Below, piece by piece: positions 41,215 to 52,315 of a stretch of DNA of 64,000 nt. The first letter of the stretch is position 1. Every line of letters begins with the position of its first letter. Origin of the DNA: Limnanthes douglasii subsp. nivea (taxonomy: Eukaryota; Streptophyta; Magnoliopsida; Brassicales; Limnanthaceae); the NCBI GenBank assembly GCA_036936605.1, contig JAUPFV010000001.1:172564386-172628385 (forward strand), in the 5' to 3' direction. The position numbers and the translations under genes are program-made. The notes under the pieces were generated by a model. The model ran no database searches. It was given only the letters and a program-made list of their open reading frames with translations, and was not told the origin of the DNA.

Positions 41215-42500
41215 TAGAAAGGTGCATACATGGTCCTGGGGTATATCCCGAGAGCTTACCGCAATAATCTTGGAGAAAGATAAACACTAGAAAGTCATAA
41301 TATAGGTGCTCGGAATGAAGAGTACGATATCCGAGTGTGCAACATAATCTTGAAATATGCAAATGACTAGGTGACAGAGGTGGGTGAGTAGTGACTCCAT
41401 GATCATCCCCACCGAAATTTGCGCTCCAGTCCAGACCGCGAGTACCTGTATCACAAGAAAGATTAAGTTAGAATTTAGTACAATAAATTTACCGGCTAAT
41501 CTTGGTACCATGAAATCTAAATCGGATATCCGATAAGATGTGGTATAATACTACAAAGGCCAAAGACGGGGGAGATCCAAAAATTCTTGAATTCCGCTCT
41601 TTCCAAATATGGTAGATAACCGCATTGAAACAAGTTCGCCAAATACTCTTGTTTCGAGAATTTAGCCTGCTTGAGGCTTCTTCAATCCAAGAAAACCAGC
41701 AAGAGGAAAGAAAAGGAAAACCAAGTTTGACCCTGGCGTGAATCCAGATGCTCTGAGAGTAACTATATTCAAAGAGAATATGAGATGTAGTTTCCGTATC
41801 AGAGTGGCATAGGGGGCAGGTAACCGGGACATTATAACCCCAACTATGAAGCTTGTCTTTGGTGGCAAGCTTGCCGTTGATAGCCAACCAAGAAATAAAA
41901 GAGTGGCGCAGAATATTATATTTATTCCAAACTAACCCCGCTCATCCCTTTTCAGGGGCAGGCTCGCGAAGGGCATTGTACGTGTCCTTAATTGTAAAGA
42001 TGATACATCCTGCCTTAGCCGTCCAATAAGGAACATCGCTAGATAGAATGTTCGGATGGGGAAGAGAGAGGATGAGCTGGTGGATTTCGTCCAGGTGGCA
42101 TCGGCTGCGAGCGCGGGCCGATCTCAGATTTGCAGGCCAATTCCATTCATCATTTCTGATAATGTTCGAAACTTTTAAGTTGCTTCCCAGTCGGGAATCA
42201 CTGATTACTTTTGATCCATAGTGGGATGCGAGAGACGTGGAGAGGAGCCATGGGTCATGCCAGAATGAAGTGTTCTGGCCATTTCCGATTGCCACCCTTT
42301 ATAGATTACAAGCCAAAGGCCGCAGACGGAGAATTTTCCTCCAAATCCAAGTGGACGAGGGGTTCAAAGAAACTTCCCAAAATTTTTGATTTTTTATCTT
42401 TTCAGTTTTGATCCACTCACACCATATAGATTGAGTTTTACTACTAACGATAGACCAGAGATGCTTAAGAACGGCCGCCTGATTCCAGATTTTGTACAGT
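41215..42500 (-). pseudogene. L1-like LINE ORF2 C-terminal part with zf-RVT
   Basis: A minus-strand frame from about 42500 to 41489 is open except TAA near 42303 and a TGA near 41940. It reads QAAVLKHLWSIVSSKTQSIW, the post-RT segment GNGQNTSFWHDPWLL, then VPVTCPLCHSDTETTSHILF (zinc-binding zf-RVT domain, CxxC..E..H) and IWRTCFNAVIYHIWKERNSR, all in the order seen at the end of plant L1 ORF2. The catalytic RT core is absent. A shorter tail (VAHSDIVLFIPSTYIMTF) continues to 41287. Only two stops in 1 kb make it one of the better preserved LINE pieces here. Confidence 0.85.
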
Positions 42501-43119
42501 TTCCATATAATAAAATTTGATTTAGTGACTCTTTAGTTCAAAAAACAAGTCTAACATAATTTTTTATATCGCGAATGTGAAGAATATCAAAAAACAAAGA
42601 CGTCACAAAAGCAGTGCAGAATGATAAAAACATAATATTTAAAATAAGAATACATTATTACATTATTTTTTATTTAGTTTGATATATTAGTGGTCATAAT
42701 TTTTTATTCCCACTTATTTTGTCATTTAATATAATGGATACATGTGAATGATGAACAATAAAATGATGAAAACATTTGAAAAAAAATGAATACGAGAAGT
42801 TTAGAAGATGAAATTTTTAAGTAAACAACACAATAAGTAACAATTAAATAAACGATAAAAATAAATAACTAAAATGAATTAAGTGTTTTAAATTGTTTTA
42901 TCATTTTAAAATCAAGATCTTTGAATTATATATAAGTATTTTGCAACTTAAATTATTTTTTGATACATATTATTTATTTTAAACTCCAAATATTATATTA
43001 TAAATATTTCTTATAATTGTTTTTTTGTTATTTTAAATAGAAGATTGAGAAGAAAAAATATAACAATCGATAACTTGACAAGTCCAAGGATAAAAAACCA
43101 AATAAATTTTAATGATGGT
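42501..43119. other. AT-rich DNA, no gene seen
   Basis: Very A/T-rich, with no recognised element, between the minus-strand LINE and the presumed 3' LTR of Tat-B. Confidence 0.4.
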
Positions 43120-43404
43120 TGGAGATAAAATTTGGGAATTATTAGAGGAGAATATATTTGGGAGTTTGAATTAGTGAGAGTTTATATATATAGCTTAAAA
43201 TAATATAGTTTTTAAGAATTTAATGATTTCATAGATCAGAGTTTTATTGTATTTATATGCACGAATTTGAGCAAAAAAATTTAACGGGCTTGTGATTGTA
43301 AGTCATTGAATCTTACACTCTGAATTATATGATCTTAGCTAATATTTATTCTATGAACATGAAATTTAAATTGAGTTTAATCCTTAAATTTTATATCATT
43401 ATCA
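43120..43404 (-). repeat. Presumed 3' LTR of Tat-B
   Basis: The minus strand starts TGATAATGATATAAAATTT at 43404 after GGGGCTAC, the same junction as Tat-A (GGGGGGCTAC then TGATAAGG). The high edge is therefore good. The body is only weakly like the 5' LTR at 55690-55974, and the low edge is placed by assuming a similar 285-bp length. Confidence 0.4.
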
Positions 43405-44269
43405 GTAGCCCCTAATCCATAGTCATCTCTAGAGAGTTGATGAAGAAGTATAATTTTAAAGTTTTTTTTGTTACAATGATTATATGCTAAACCGAGCTAC
43501 TGATCCAAGTATAATTGGACTAATGATATTTTTGAGTTATGCTAGCCTTATACTCTCTTGATTAGAAAACTCTTCATCAAACCAAAACTCTATTGAGAAT
43601 AAGAAATTTTATTTTACCGAAATGAAAAGAGTACAACTATAAGTAGCATTCATTTTTTTTAATTTAATAATTGATGGTTATATCATAAGAAAACAAATTA
43701 CCCACTTTAATATTAACAAGAAGTTTTGAAAATACTGCTTCATATTGCCTCATAGGTATGCAAGTAGGCCTTAGTCTTTTCAAAGTATGAAAAATAACTA
43801 TTAGTTAAAGATGTATTGTTGCACAGGTAATTTAAGATTTCTTTTGTAGGGAAACTTTGTTGCTCAAACTTCATATAATTTAATTTTTTCTTGCATGTGA
43901 TTTTTTATTTTTGAAAAACTAGAAATATGAAGTGTTGAACGAATTTACTAATCAAGTATGAGTTATTTTGCATGTATCACAGATATGTAGATGTGCCATT
44001 ACTTTACCATGAGTGGTGTTGCCTCACGAGCTTTACTCCTTATAGTTGTTTGATCACATTGAACCCTGTCCATTTATTTTCAAAAAATTTATAGTTGTTA
44101 ATTTTATATATAGAAGATTGTGATTTAAACCCGATATTCTTCATTCCCTTTCTTTCAAGATTTTTCACCATTTTTATTTCTTTGAACATTTTTTGTTTTC
44201 GTTTTCATATTCAATTTTTTCTGCTTACAGTTTAACATTTTAAGATAATGTTTCACTAAAGTTTATAAA
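43405..44269 (+). other. Leader of the Tat-B antisense gene
   Basis: Starts with GTAGCCCCTAATCCATAG next to the LTR edge, as in Tat-A. The remainder is A/T-rich with a weak inverted pair (GTTGATGAAGAAG near 43438 against CTCTTCATCAAAC near 43570). A TATATATAGAAG near 44107 could be a TATA box but the G-box and ATTCTAGAGA blocks seen in Tat-A and Tat-C are not evident. Confidence 0.4.
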
Positions 44270-45910
44270 TTTTATTTCTTTTAATTGTTTCTTCTAAAAA
44301 ATTGGCTAGAACGAAGAATGCATACATTTATGATGATGCAGATGAACTATTTGATTGATAAAATCTGGGTAACAATCCACATTTTGAGGATTTTTCATTT
44401 ACTACCTCTTATAGAAGAGATGTATTTGATGGAGAATTTCTGGAATCCCGTGAAACTACCATTACTTATACTTTAGAAATATAACCTTTACTAGCCACCA
44501 TCCCAACTTCCAACACAGAGAATCTAAGTACTAATAATCATGCAATACTTAAATTTGTTGGTGCTTCATCCAAAAATATAAACTCGGGTTCATCCATGCT
44601 GAACCCATAAAGTGTAATTTCGTACATTTTCGTTAAAGTGAAGAATACATGGGCTCAAAATATTATGAAAAGGTAGTAAGAGTTTGTAAGAATATTGTTG
44701 ACGATTGAAGAGAAGCTTACTTGAAAAGTGAAGAATATACACATATTAATTAAGAATATCTTATTGCGAATAAATTCAATTAGAAAATCCATGGTAGAAT
44801 TGAGATTCAGATTCCAAACTACAGAAAAACTCATGCTTATGTCAAGGTGGCTAAAAACCTTGTCTAGTCATTGGTGTTTGACACATATTGCATTCATGCC
44901 ACTAAGCTTCATTCATCTCCAAAACGAGTCATTGGTGTTTCAAATCGTTGCATTCTTGCCACTAGCACGTGCAAATTAATAGGAAGGTGACATGTGACAA
45001 CCCAATGTACCCAGATTTGTTCCATATGTGGTCACCCTTTTTTTCCTTCTAAAAACACCCATCTTTACTACTTTACCTTATTTACTTTAAGTTTTTAATT
45101 TTTACTTTTTACTCTTTTTATTTGTAAAAACTATTAATTATCGTTTTTATTTTTCCACTTTCTCTCTCTTTTTTTCTTTTTTCTTTTTCTCTTCGTCTTC
45201 TGCAACACTAACGACCGATTCTCCATCACAACCTCCTTTCCCTTAGAAATGACTCTCCGTGTAAGGTAAAGTAGTAAAGAGGGGTGTTTTTAGAAGGAAA
45301 AAAGGGGTGACCGTGTATGGAACGAACAAACCTGGATACATTGGACTGTCATGTGTCAGCTTCCTGTTAATTTGCACGTGCTAGTGGCATGAATACAACA
45401 ATTTGAAACACCAGTGACTTGTTTTGGGGATGAACGAAGCTTAGTGACACGAATGCAACAGGTGTCAAATACCGGTGACTTGACAGAGTTTTTAGCCTGT
45501 CAAGGTTGATGAGATTGGATTTTACTTTTTTGTTTAATATTGGGCTTCAGTTGCCTTTTACTGGAGAATTCTTTTCTTTCTTTAATAAGACTCACATGTG
45601 CCAGTTCACTCGTTTGATATCATTGATTATTATAGCTCGACTATTCTTTCAATCTTTTCACATTGAAGACTTCTTAGCGATGACCACCATTAGTTGTATA
45701 TTATGAAAATCGTACGACTTTGAAGTGTTCAAACCGTGCCAAGATTCCGAAGAATATTTTCTTATTTTCCAAAAAATATGGTAGAAAACATTTTCTTATG
45801 CTATGGTCAATGGGAAACATGTGAAAATAACGATTGTGTTGTCCAAGACAAAATCCAATATGTTGTACTTGTTGAGTTCGCTACGAAGAAGGTAAAAAAT
45901 GTTTTTTAGA
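44270..45910 (+). pseudogene. Tat-B antisense gene (PF04195-like), interrupted by a MITE
   Basis: Plus-strand pieces align in order with the Tat-A antisense gene: an N-terminal KNWLERR..YDDADELFD and NNPHFEDFSFTTSYRRDV near 44300-44430; IQIPNYRKTHAYVK just before the MITE at 44839 and VDEIGFYF just after it at 45507; then LFNIGLQLPFTGEFFSFFNK and HMCQFTR near 45528-45610, which match LFNWGLRFPL and ICPSQLTPNAW of Tat-A; and NIFLCYGQWETCENND near 45790-45840, matching RFVFLSGCWENG. Removing the 649-bp MITE and one 9-bp duplicate would make the two flanks contiguous within the domain. Stops and frameshifts are many. The gene's far end is at 49395-49562. Confidence 0.7.
44849..45497. mobile_element. 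MULE-type MITE, 649 bp, with long TIRs and perfect 9-bp TSD
   Basis: Left arm 44849-45080 and right arm 45262-45497 are inverted copies (about 232 and 236 bp, roughly 85-90% alike by eye), starting GGCTAAAAACC / GGCTAAAAACT. The element is flanked by a perfect direct duplication TGTCAAGGT (44840-44848 and 45498-45506). Long terminal inverted repeats with a 9-bp duplication are diagnostic of Mutator-like elements. The 180-bp centre is T/C-rich and codes for nothing, so it depends on an outside transposase. It lies inside the conserved domain of the Tat-B antisense gene. Confidence 0.93.
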
Positions 45911-46149
45911 ATATTATTTGAAGGGTAAAAATGGAATTAAAATCAAATAACTTCTTTGCAACGCTTCCCAAATTGACTTTGGTGACACATGGTTGCAACT
46001 GAGAAGAGATCACGCACTAGAGACTAAATTTATAAGATTTTTCCAAGTCTAGAGACCCAGACTGGGGATTTTGAAATTGAGGGACTAAATAAAAAAACAG
46101 GATATTCGAGGGACTATTACCTGATTTAAGCCTTGTTTGATATATAGCA
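45911..46149. other. Short unassigned stretch with GAGGGACTAAATA repeats
   Basis: Contains GAGACTAAATTTATAAGA, GAGGGACTAAATAAAAAAAC and CGAGGGACTATTACCTG, phrases common in plant inverted-repeat MITEs. No partner arm was found, so it may be a half MITE at the copia junction. Confidence 0.35.
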
Positions 46150-48455
46150 ACTTCAAATGTACAACATTCTCACTAGATTTCCATTAAAGAAAATCATAAA
46201 GGCTCCAAACGTGTTTTAGACTAGGCACAACCTACCTTAAAGCATATGCATGTTTGGGGATGTCCATATCATGAAAAGTCTTTATAGGGCGAATCTAAAG
46301 AAAGTGTACAATAAAAATTATAACTATATTTTCATTGGATATTTTGATCATTAAAATGGTATTTTGTTTTAGGATTCTTGTAATACAAGTATGTTTTAAA
46401 ACAATAAAGGCATGTTTCTTTTAGAATGTTGAGTTTGGGAAGGGGATAATTCAAAAACAAATCTTAATATTGAGGAAAAGTCAATAAAGATTCATACAGA
46501 TTATAATGAAGATAAATATGGTATGAAACCAACATATCAGTGAAATATTTTTGGTAGATTGAAGATCAATTATAAGTAGGTCATAAAGACAACTTATTGG
46601 CTCAAATGAAGGTTGTTAATGGATTGATGCTCAGGTATCATATAGTTTTGTTTCAAAGAAAGTCACTGAACTCCAGTAGAATATGAAATCACTCAAGATG
46701 ATTTTTGTCTTCAATATGGGGAACAAAAAAATACTAAAAAAAGTTTAAACTTTTACTCCTCCAAAAAGTCTAAAGTTATAAAATGGAACCCTTAAGAAGA
46801 TTCACTAAATATATGAATAACACTATATCTTTACATTATATACTGTATATTCAACAATATAAAGATTCATGTGAGTAATGATAACGATTTATTGTGTTTA
46901 CATGAAGCCATGAAGATTTATGATTCTCACTTATGGATTAATGTTACAAAGGAAGAGTAAAATTTCATACAAGAGAACGCAATTTGGGAGTTTCTTTGAG
47001 TAATTTAATTAATGAAGACGATTGATTGTAAGTGAGTCTACAGAAACCAAACAAGATTCAAGGGTAATATTAAGAGACATAAATTAAAACTTGTGATAAT
47101 AAGATATGCACATCATAAATAAATTCACTTTTAGAGAAATTCTTTCAAGTTTTATAAAAGACTCGGTTAGAAAAATCATGACTCTAGTAGGAAACTTTAA
47201 CTTAAAGTTTTATTAAATGGACGTTAAGACCATTTTTCTTAAAAAAATACATTAGGGAGCTGACACCTGAGAAATTTTAGTGATTCAAAGTCCATGGTAT
47301 GCAAACTTAATAAATCCATTTATGGGATACAAATTGCTTCTTAATCATGGTACCAAAAGTTCCTTGAGATAATAGTCTTTTTTGGTTTTAAGATGAACTT
47401 GTTTCATAAATATGGATATTAAAGGTTCAATAAGAGTAATTTTATAACTTTAGTATGCCTTTGAGAACCTATATTGTAAACAAAAAGACAGATTAAATGT
47501 AATTTAATTTCAAAAAATAAACTTTGATTTTGAGACAATGCAAAAAATTCTATATGCTTTGACAATAGGGTATGATGTATTCTCAAGCACTGAACAATAA
47601 CTCATCCCTGGACTATCGAATTTAATGACATATAGTACCTGGAATTTCAAAAGTTTGTTTATAGTCCCTGAAATATCCAGTTTGGATAAAGTTAGTCCCC
47701 TTGCGTGTGTTGACTATCAATTTTTATGACAAATAGTCCCTTAACTATTCATTTTCGATACTGTTAGCCTTTTAATTTCTATTTTTGATAACTTAATCCT
47801 TTAATAAACATGTGCATGGGACTAACTTTATCCAAAATAGATAGTCCAAAGACTACCAACAGACTTTTGAAAGTCGAAGGACTATATGTCACCAAAATAG
47901 ATAGTCCAGGGTTTAACACCGGACTTTCAAAAGTCCACGGACTGTTTGTCACTAAGTTCATTAGTCCATGAAGGATTTACTGTTTAAATCTTGTATTCTC
48001 AATCTTGTACAACTCGAAAATTAGTTGTGTTGGCTTATTGGAAGATATATAAGTGATTTGGAAATGAACCATTAGATAACGATCAAAAGAACTTCCCGGT
48101 ATAAGAACATGTTGACATATAGGAAGTAGGGACAATATAAAGATCAATGGGTATTCCGACTCAGATTTTTGTAAGTTGTGCGGGTACAATTGGTAGAACA
48201 ATGGGAAAAAAATTTCTATTAGTTGAAGGTAAAACAATATGGAAACTTATAAATCAACACTAGTTGTACATTCTCTATGAGTATTGAATTTGTTAAATGA
48301 TCTAAGACATCCAACAAGTTACTATAATTACAAAATTATGTCATTGTAGAAGGAACATAAAATGTTCTAAAACTATTATGTGGGAATAATTCCATGTTAA
48401 GTAACCAGAGTTTGACTAAGTCCAAACACATAGATATTAGACTCATTTTGTTGTT
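46150..48455 (+). pseudogene. Ty1/copia pol fragment inserted in the Tat-B antisense gene
   Basis: Copia pieces in the order of the polyprotein, without LTRs: the integrase C-terminal region (LKHMHVWGCP-like text near 46235, NYNYIFIGYFDH near 46320), RT front end (LHEAMKIYDSHLWINVTKEE near 46890-46960, IKRHKLKLV near 47080), KSMVCKLNKSIYGIQIAS near 47288-47345, SWYQKF, then, after the MITE at 47592-47985, RNase H traces GYSDSDFCKLCGY near 48147 and SLTKSKHIDIRL near 48405-48445 (the SKHIDIKY motif). Many stops. The text resembles the copia type with FIGYFD..GYRFYDP in integrase. Confidence 0.75.
47592..47985. mobile_element. MITE with GGACTAT-rich inverted repeats
   Basis: Left end AACAATAACTCATCCCTGGA pairs with the reverse complement of the right end AACAGTAAATCCTTCATGGA. 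Inside, CTGGACTATCGAATTTAATGACATATAGT on the left has inverted partners near 47845-47935, and TTGGATAAAGTTAGTCCC near 47683 pairs with GGGACTAACTTTATCCAA near 47818. The right arm holds one extra copy of the ~60-bp GGACTATnnATTTTGGTGACA unit, so the arms are unequal. It lies within the copia pol fragment between RT and RNase H. Target duplications are not clear. Confidence 0.7.
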
Positions 48456-48739
48456 GTCGAGGATGGTTGTGACGAGGAGAGTGCACGCCTCCAATCGTGG
48501 ATAACGAAATTTGTTACTCTGTTTTTCCACTAACGCACACTGGTCTTCTCGTTCGACATACCCTACTGTGGTAATCGAAACTCTACTTGGTAGAGATGAT
48601 TGCTGGGTTTTCACAATTTGTTTTAGGCATTTTAACCCGGTGGCGTCCCTTTTTGTTTTTAAGCGCGTGCTTATTTTTTAAGCCCATTTTATTACTTATT
48701 TTTATTTGGATTTAATAATAAGTTTGTTAATGATAAATT

Positions 48740-49390
48740 TATCGATCCAAATTTGGAGTTTGATTATTTGGATTTTGATGGCGATGAGGTGGATTCTACA
48801 CTAAAAAGGTTTCGTTCCACTTGCCACATCGATTTTGTCCTACCATTTTCATCTAGACTTCCTCCTTCAACGATGACTCCCTTTGAGTCTGAACTCTCTG
48901 AAGAGCAAAATCCTCAGACTGTTGCGGTGAAAAGTGGTGATGAAGTGGAATCCCCGACCCCGTCAGACAAAATGAAGTTAATCATTTTATAATGTGTAAT
49001 AATATTTCGGTCATGATTTTTGTGGAGACTAAATTCCGCCCCCACAATGTTATCCTTATTAATTATAAAACTAACATTTATTGGCATCACCCCCTTAGTA
49101 AAATCTGGATAATGTGAAATCCTAGTATTATCAATATCTCGACTATATCCTTTTCCTCCCAGCACATTCACTGTTTTTGCGAAGTACCTCAACTCATACA
49201 CCTTCTTCTGATTCACTAATAAATATGCTCTCAATTAAAGCCCGCATAGAATCTCCATTTGGGATATACTCCAATTCATCTATTCTCATGATCATGGAGT
49301 TCTCTGGGTCACTTTCGGGGATTTTAATGCCATCCACAACCTTGAAAAAGGATATGTGATTCATGTAGCGTTTCCAAAGGCCAATTTTTC
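48740..49390 (+). pseudogene. LINE fragment: ORF1 tail and endonuclease pieces
   Basis: DGDEVDSTLKRFRST near 48780 matches GEEVDSPPKRLRSS of the LINE ORF1 at 33460, and it is followed by ORF2 endonuclease pieces MIFVETKFRPHNVILI near 49014, WHHPLSKIWIM near 49080 and WVTFGDFNAIHNLEKG near 49305-49345 (GDFNAI motif). The layout equals 33440-34040 with internal losses. It lies inside the Tat-B antisense gene, between the copia fragment and the acidic tail. Confidence 0.75.
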
Positions 49391-49394
49391 CGGT

Positions 49395-49562
49395 TTTTTG
49401 CAACTAATTCTAATTGAAAATCACCCAATCGAATCACTCAATCCTATACCTAATGACTCTTCTGAAGAAACCGAGTCAGAAGAAGAAGAAGATGAAAATG
49501 CTTCTGATCAGGAAAAAATCTCCTCGGAAGGATACTCATATCATTCTCGCCAAGAGGATTAA
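49395..49562 (+). pseudogene. Acidic C terminus of the Tat-B antisense gene
   Basis: Open frame with PNDSSEETESEEEEDENASD and KISSEGYSYHSRQED, ending TAA at 49560-49562. Tat-A's antisense gene ends with the similar DESDETESEEENGE just before its tandem array; here the tail also precedes an array (49770-50035). The assignment rests on acidity, position and strand. At present it forms one frame with the LINE endonuclease remnant upstream (from 49356). Confidence 0.6.
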
Positions 49563-49769
49563 AAAATAGTTGTTGTTTGTTTTATATGTTTTCCAAATCA
49601 CTAGTTGTTGCTAGTGTATCACTTTTTGTAGGTGATTAAAAATTTGGCACTTAAACTTATGTTTGTAAAATTTAAACTTTAATATCCAATGAACGATGTC
49701 TTTTTTATTCTTCAAATATTAACCATCATTATATAAATTAATTTACACCTCAAACATTATTGTTATTTA

Positions 49770-50035
49770 AAATAGTGCATTTAAAGAACATTAGTATTTA
49801 AAACCAAATTGTGCGTTTAAAGAACGTTAGCACTTCGAACCAAAAAAGTACATTGAAAGAACGTTAGCACTTTGAACCAAATTGTATGTTTAAAGAATAT
49901 TAGCACCACAAATACAAATAGTGCGCTTAGAGAACGTTAGCTCATTGAATACGAATATCTCTTCAAATAGTTCTCTAAATGAATGTGTAGTTTGCCGTAT
50001 ACAAATAGTGGGTTTAAAGAACGTTAGTACCTCGA
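49770..50035. repeat. 36-bp tandem array of Tat-B
   Basis: GTGCGTTTAAAGAACGTTAG-type units occur with the TTTAAAGAAC anchor at 49780, 49816, 49853, 49889, 49926 and 50013, spacing 36-37 bp (one gap of 87 where units are diverged). Units carry CACTTCGAACCAAA between anchors. It occupies the same place as the 93-bp array of Tat-A (between antisense-gene tail and integrase) but has no sequence in common with it. Confidence 0.85.
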
Positions 50036-50142
50036 ATATGGTTGTTTTTTTGAATATACACGTGACACCTCATTAAAACCTTCTTGGGCCAATAGGATAG
50101 GAAATAATATGCCACTTATCCAAAAATTATCAAAATAAAAAA

Positions 50143-51240
50143 TTACTCCCAATATAGTTTCAAGTGTTCTATATTCCAACGATGTTGAAGTAATCTGCCA
50201 TGTTCATCATGAAAGTGATACGTAACTGGCTTTATTCGTTCCACTACCATATAAGGACCCTCCCAATTCGGGTCAATCTTTCCAAGTTTCTTGCCTTTTG
50301 TATAAAGAAATATATTCCTAAAAAACTTATCACCTATCTTAAAATCCCTCTGTCTCACCTTCAAATTATAGCGACTCTTCATTACAATTTGATAATGAGT
50401 GAAATTCAATTGTGCTACAACTCTTTTCTCTTTGATCAAGTCTAGGTCTGTTCTTCTTACATCTTCATTTAGCCCTTCGGGATAATAAAGTATTCCACAA
50501 GTTGGTAAAGTATTGTAGGGCTTACAACATCCATACAATATACCAAGGAAAAATGATTTTCTTGAGTAGCCTCTCTAGGAGTCGTACGATAAGCCCACAA
50601 CACATCTTGCATATAGTTAGGTCATTTCCCTACAACACCTGTTAAACTTTTCTTTAATCATCGATAATAGACCTATTAGTTACTTTCACTTGACCGTTTG
50701 CTTGGGGATAAAATGGTGTAGAAAAACATTGTATCATACCCCTCGAAGCATATAAAAACCATTTTTATGTTTTTTAAATTGAGGACCTATATCTTTGTTA
50801 ATTTTCCGATTAACTCCAAAAGGACAAAAAATATTATTCACAATGAATTTAATAACATCCTTGGATTTCGTACGAGATAATGGTCGAAATTCAGCCTTCT
50901 TCAAAAAATATTCCACCACCACAATAATCATTTGACACCCTCCAGAAGCCCTAGGCAATGGCCTTACAAAATCAAATTTCTCATATATCAAAAGGAATGG
51001 CTTTGGATATGGAAGTAAGCAAACCTGCTGGTTTGTGAACAAAATTGGCAAAGTGTTGACAAGTATCACAACCTCTTACTAAAACTTTAGCATCATTCAT
51101 AATTGAGGGCCAATAATAGCCTGCCAACAACAAAATTTATGTCAAAGACTTAAACCCATAGTGAGTTAAACCTTCACCATCATGTAACTCAGATAGAATT
51201 TCTTGAGATTCATGCTACCCAAACAGCGCAACAGTGGTCT
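50143..51240 (-). pseudogene. pol: Tat-B integrase
   Basis: Broken integrase: N-terminal traces near 51240-51080 (LRPLLRCLG, SYMMVK), core with RPLPRASGGCQMIIVVVEYF (51000-50900; the family has VDYF), NNIFCPFGVNRKINKDIGPQ near 50850-50790 where DNGPQF is expected, then after a gap a 131-codon open C-terminal part (VRQRDFKIGDKFFRNIFL, GPYMVVERIKP, HRWNIEHLKLYWE) ending at 50143. The catalytic glutamate segment is in the frame-shifted 50650-50730 part. Clearly dead. Confidence 0.82.
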
Positions 51241-51556
51241 ACATAAAGAATTTTTCTATAATATTCCATCTAACACAGCATAACAATGAGCTTTACATCG
51301 TAACCTTTGAGCTAGCTTTAAATCTTGTGGTAACGCACCTCTTATTAAAACAAATACGATATCAAACCTCAAATGAATTCAAATTACGTCTGGGTTCACA
51401 AATACTTCCTCTGGGTATTTACACTATTCTGATTGTGTCAAAATCGAAGGGCTTTCGTGTAATAATATACATGGATACTCCTCTATATAAGCAATTGTTT
51501 CTAAAGAATCAACAATTGTATTATTTTATTGGTTATTATGTTGAACAATCACTTTA

Positions 51557-51970
51557 TCAAACAAAAAGAGTTAAGTTTTGAACATCGCATTGGTACAAAA
51601 TTAAACCATCTTTTTTAGCCTCAGATATGCTTGCTATATGATTTGCGACTAGCTGAGAATTTATGTCCGAACGGACTGTTGTCACTCCATAAATAATTAC
51701 AATAGTTAAACCAGCTAAAGCAACCTCGTATTCAGCCTCGTTATTTGATGCATGAAAAGTAAATCGAAAAGCATGGTACATGGCTTCTCTAGAAGGAGAA
51801 ATTAGTTGAACCCCTGCACTAGATCCCAATACGCTAGAACTACCGTTAGTTTGAACCATCCATGTTGAAACTTCTGGAATTGATTCTTTATCTATCCCTT
51901 CATCTAATCGGCTTGAATGAAATTCGACCAGAAAATCAAGTACTAGAAATGTCTGGTCATTGTAACACAT
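51557..51970 (-). pseudogene. pol: Tat-B second (archaeal-type) RNase H
   Basis: Open 137-codon frame: VLDFLVEFHSSRLDEG linker, WMVQTNGSSSVLGSSAGVQL (the family has TDGGS; the catalytic D is N here), HASNNEAEYEVALAGL (E) and TVRSDINSQLVANHIA (the D of SDSQ is shifted). It continues into frameshifted DNA toward 51240. Loss of the first acidic residue shows decay of this copy relative to Tat-A. Confidence 0.8.
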
Positions 51971-51973
51971 TCT

Positions 51974-52315
51974 TTAGTGGAAAAGAATTTCGAACCACAA
52001 TAGTGTGAGTTTGAAAATAAGGGTGCATCTTCTAGTAGCCACCACTAAAGCCAATGCCAATTTTTCAAGCCTCAAATATCGTTTCCATAATGCCAGCAAA
52101 CTTTTGCTAACATAATAAACTGGCTTTGAAACTTCATTTTCCTCGTATATCAAAACAACGCTCACAACAAAATTAGACACTTTTTTGTACAAAAACAGGT
52201 CTTCTCAAATTTGACGCTTAAACAAGATTTCTGGTGATAACAAAAGTTCATTCATCTTTGAAAAAACCACTTCACAATCTGGTATCCACATAAACTCCTT
52301 GGGTCTTCATAAGAC
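51974..52315 (-). pseudogene. pol: Tat-B RNase H and connection domain
   Basis: YKKVSNFVVSVVLIYEENEV (family LYLAVSDTAVSAVLVRE), PVYYVSKSLLALWKRYLRLE and KLALALVVATRR, in the same frame as RT upstream. Stops separate it from RT (after NKCFPFF at 52316) and from the next RNase H (51971-51973). Confidence 0.78.

Noticed and set aside
43437..43582. Inverted pair GTTGATGAAGAAG / CTCTTCATCAAAC as a MITE
   Set aside because: Short, imperfect and without matching flanks; could be chance in A/T-rich DNA.
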